From Candidatus Acidiflorens stordalenmirensis (lineage in GTDB: Bacteria; Acidobacteriota; Terriglobia; Terriglobales; Acidobacteriaceae), in the NCBI GenBank assembly GCA_003139995.1, contig PLIC01000167.1, positions 1 to 41,454 of the forward strand: a DNA stretch of 41,454 bases, in the 5' to 3' direction. The position numbers and the translations under genes are program-made. Numbering within the stretch: position 1 is the first letter of the stretch; each line of letters opens with the position of its first letter. The notes below the pieces were generated by a model. That model saw nothing but the letters and a program-made list of their open reading frames with translations, had not been told where the DNA came from and did no database searches. Shown here piece after piece: positions 39,482 to 41,454 of this stretch.

Positions 39482-41454
39482 ATGCCCAAGCTCCCGATTT
39501 TTCGGTTGCGCAATTCCGAACCACCCAGCCGGCCCGATCTTCAATATTACGGGCCGACACTCGCGCTCAGCGATTTGCAACTGGGTGTCGACAATCTCCG
39601 CTACGACGTTTTTCTCAGCCCGCGCATCACTGCGGATTTAAGTTTTCATCTCGCGCGTTACATCTGCCGCTTCGGCGAAGTGCAAGCGCTCTTCGAAATG
39701 GACGTTCCCTCCTCGACCCCAGCCAAATTCACACGCGTCGCCGAGGCCGCCACCCAACTGCGCAAGCCCAGCCCCGCCGACCTGAAAACTCTGCTGGTCT
39801 CGATTCATCTCGCGATCCTGAATCGCGCCAAGGCAGAAGGCAATCCGTCGGTCGATGTGCTCGGCCGCCTGGCCGTGCTCAAGTTCATACGCACCGAACT
39901 GCAAGCGCAGTTTGCCAGGATTCTCGAACAATGCCGCATGAAGTCGAAGTCGCTCGAGGGCGTGCGGCAAGCGAAAATGATGCAGACGCAGGAGCTCGTC
40001 TCCTCTTTGCAGGTGCGTAAGAAGATCGTCCTCCGCCGCGCCGGGCAGGAGATGTTTCGTCTCCTCCTCGAAATCGAAAAAGAAACGCTGGCCCGCACTC
40101 GCCGCTCGCTGCTCGGCGAATTGCCCGCCGGCTGCTATCGCCTGTTCCTCAATCCGCTGGTTCTTACTGAAGATGGACGCGACGATTATCTCTGGGCCGA
40201 GCACTATTACATGTTCGGCAACTTCGAGAAAGATCCCGACCGTTTCCCCAGCCTCCGCCAATTCGCGCTGAATTTTCTGCGCGAACTCGGATACGGGGAA
40301 GCCGTTGACGATGAGCATCTGGAGCAGGCCCTCAATGTTCCCGAAAACGCGGTCACGCTGGTTGGCGCCGGCAACGGCGAAGACTTGACGCAAGAAGACC
40401 GCAATCGAAAAGACCGCCTCGACGTCTGGACCCGTCTGCTGCAGCGCGAAGGCGTTCTTTCGCACGTGGTTGCTTCCTATGAGGCCGTTCCTCTGCTCGC
40501 CGAATATGCGCCGCGGGTGAATCCGCAGCAGATCAAAAACGCGCTGATCTTCCGCGAAGAAGCGGCGCGCGTCGAAAAAATCATTGCCGAAAGCCGCCTC
40601 CATTCCGACCGGCTGTTTGCCGCCATCGGACGCGTAGCCTCCTGCCGCGGCTCGGAGCGCAGCCGCTTTGCCGCGCGTCTTCTGCACGACCTCTTTTGCT
40701 ATCACCGCGACCTGCGCGGGCTCGATGCTCTCACCACTGGTTTTGACAGTATCAACCTGGTCAGCGACGACAAAGTCCGCAAACTCTCCACGCTCAACGG
40801 CATGCTCTACGAGTTCCTGCCTCCCGAAGACCAGAAGCCCGCTGAGGATCGCGTGGTCCACCACGCGATCCTGAAGGCCGACGTGCGCGACTCTTCGCGC
40901 CTCACCCGCTCGCTGATGGAAAAAGGCATGAATGCCGCCTCGTATTTCAGCCTCAATTTTTATGATCCGGTAAACAAGCTGCTCGCGAAATACGGCGCCA
41001 CCAAAGTCTTCCTCGAAGGCGATGCCATCATCGTGGCGCTGCTCGAGCGCGAGGGCGAAACCATGCTCAGCGTTGGCCGCGCTTGCGTCCTGGCGTGGGA
41101 GATTGTGAGCCTGCTGCGCGAGTACAACGAACTCCTGGAACGCTCCGGTCTGCCCCAGATGGAAGTCGGCCTGGGCATCGCTTACCAGGATTCGCCTCCG
41201 CTCTACCTGATGGATGGCGAGCACCGCATCATGATTTCCGACGCCATCAATGAGAGCGACCGTCTCTCCTCTTGCAACAAGCGCGTCCGCAAGAAACTCG
41301 CGCCCGATGCCGGAGTTTTCCAGGTGTATTCGGTGCAGATGGGAGGCGGCGGCAACAACGATGACGGAGCGGAGGTAATGCGCCTTAACTACAACGTAGG
41401 CGGAATCTGCCTGAGTGAAGCAGCCTTCCGCAAACTGCAGCAGGAAATCTCGCT
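39482..41454 (+). CDS. Large protein with a C-terminal class III nucleotide-cyclase-like domain, cut by the window edge
   Basis: From ATG 39482 an open frame of more than 657 codons runs off the right edge. Residues 1-~450 are helical, charged and unrecognised (MPKLPIFRLRNSEPPSRPD, then ADLSFHLARYICRFGEV). From ~460 the sequence follows the class III cyclase pattern: ILKADVRDSSRLTRSLMEKG with the first metal-binding Asp at ~467, YGATKVFLEGDAIIVALLE with a substrate-type Lys at ~508 and the second metal Asp at ~514, MEVGLGIAYQ, and ISDAINESDRLSSC in place of the usual GDxVNxAxRL. Both metal aspartates are kept, so activity (cAMP or cGMP formation) is possible. A minus-strand frame of similar length (39638-41224) is its shadow. 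Confidence 0.72.
   Translation, partial: MPKLPIFRLRNSEPPSRPDLQYYGPTLALSDLQLGVDNLRYDVFLSPRITADLSFHLARYICRFGEVQALFEMDVPSSTPAKFTRVAEAATQLRKPSPADLKTLLVSIHLAILNRAKAEGNPSVDVLGRLAVLKFIRTELQAQFARILEQCRMKSKSLEGVRQAKMMQTQELVSSLQVRKKIVLRRAGQEMFRLLLEIEKETLARTRRSLLGELPAGCYRLFLNPLVLTEDGRDDYLWAEHYYMFGNFEKDPDRFPSLRQFALNFLRELGYGEAVDDEHLEQALNVPENAVTLVGAGNGEDLTQEDRNRKDRLDVWTRLLQREGVLSHVVASYEAVPLLAEYAPRVNPQQIKNALIFREEAARVEKIIAESRLHSDRLFAAIGRVASCRGSERSRFAARLLHDLFCYHRDLRGLDALTTGFDSINLVSDDKVRKLSTLNGMLYEFLPPEDQKPAEDRVVHHAILKADVRDSSRLTRSLMEKGMNAASYFSLNFYDPVNKLLAKYGATKVFLEGDAIIVALLEREGETMLSVGRACVLAWEIVSLLREYNELLERSGLPQMEVGLGIAYQDSPPLYLMDGEHRIMISDAINESDRLSSCNKRVRKKLAPDAGVFQVYSVQMGGGGNNDDGAEVMRLNYNVGGICLSEAAFRKLQQEIS

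Noticed and set aside
39638-41224. Minus-strand open frame of 528 codons near the right edge
   Set aside because: It lies wholly opposite the plus-strand cyclase-like gene, which has recognisable motifs and continues past the edge; the minus frame has no ribosome binding site or domain and arises from high-GC codon bias.

Overview
The window reads as chromosome of a high-GC acidobacterium (class Terriglobia-like). This rests on two very large Oar-type TonB-dependent receptors with an N-terminal carboxypeptidase-regulatory-like domain, a RhaT-family sugar transporter, an imuA-imuB-dnaE2 mutasome, and dispersed palindromic and heptameric repeats. The assignment is inference; no rRNA is present.

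Left end (1-2960): a truncated exported protein on the minus strand, about 750 bases without a convincing gene, then an integration module (AlpA-like excisionase plus tyrosine recombinase) facing the 3' end of a tRNA-Glu(CTC). On the other side of the tRNA lies the C-terminal half of a second, unrelated-looking tyrosine recombinase, cut off next to a nested palindrome.

Sugar locus (2963-14752): a fused NanE-NanK enzyme and a DUF4434 secreted protein (minus strand) diverge from a RhaT-like permease and a HutC-type GntR regulator. These are followed by a TonB receptor and two secreted proteins that look like alpha/alpha-toroid glycan-active enzymes. Palindromes with GTATA/TATAC arms occupy the divergent promoter and the receptor promoter. 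Together this looks like a regulated uptake and breakdown locus for an N-acetylmannosamine-containing glycan. It has no sialidase or sialic acid lyase in the window, so the real substrate is open.

Mutasome and neighbours (14753-27250): a broken beta-propeller-like gene, then imuA, imuB and dnaE2, all interrupted or separated by repeats (heptamer tandem repeats, a palindromic repeat read in frame, and a MITE-like element). A PhoU-like protein, a second large TonB receptor and an isoprenylcysteine methyltransferase-family membrane protein follow.

Right half (27464-41454): a kelch protein, NADP-type glutamate dehydrogenase, and a DUF3800 gene boxed between two 101-bp inverted repeats. Housekeeping genes follow: a SpoIIE/HAMP phosphatase, HIT protein, RlpA lipoprotein, MutY, a TlpA-like redoxin and an M28 peptidase. 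The last gene runs off the right edge and carries a class III nucleotide cyclase-like domain.
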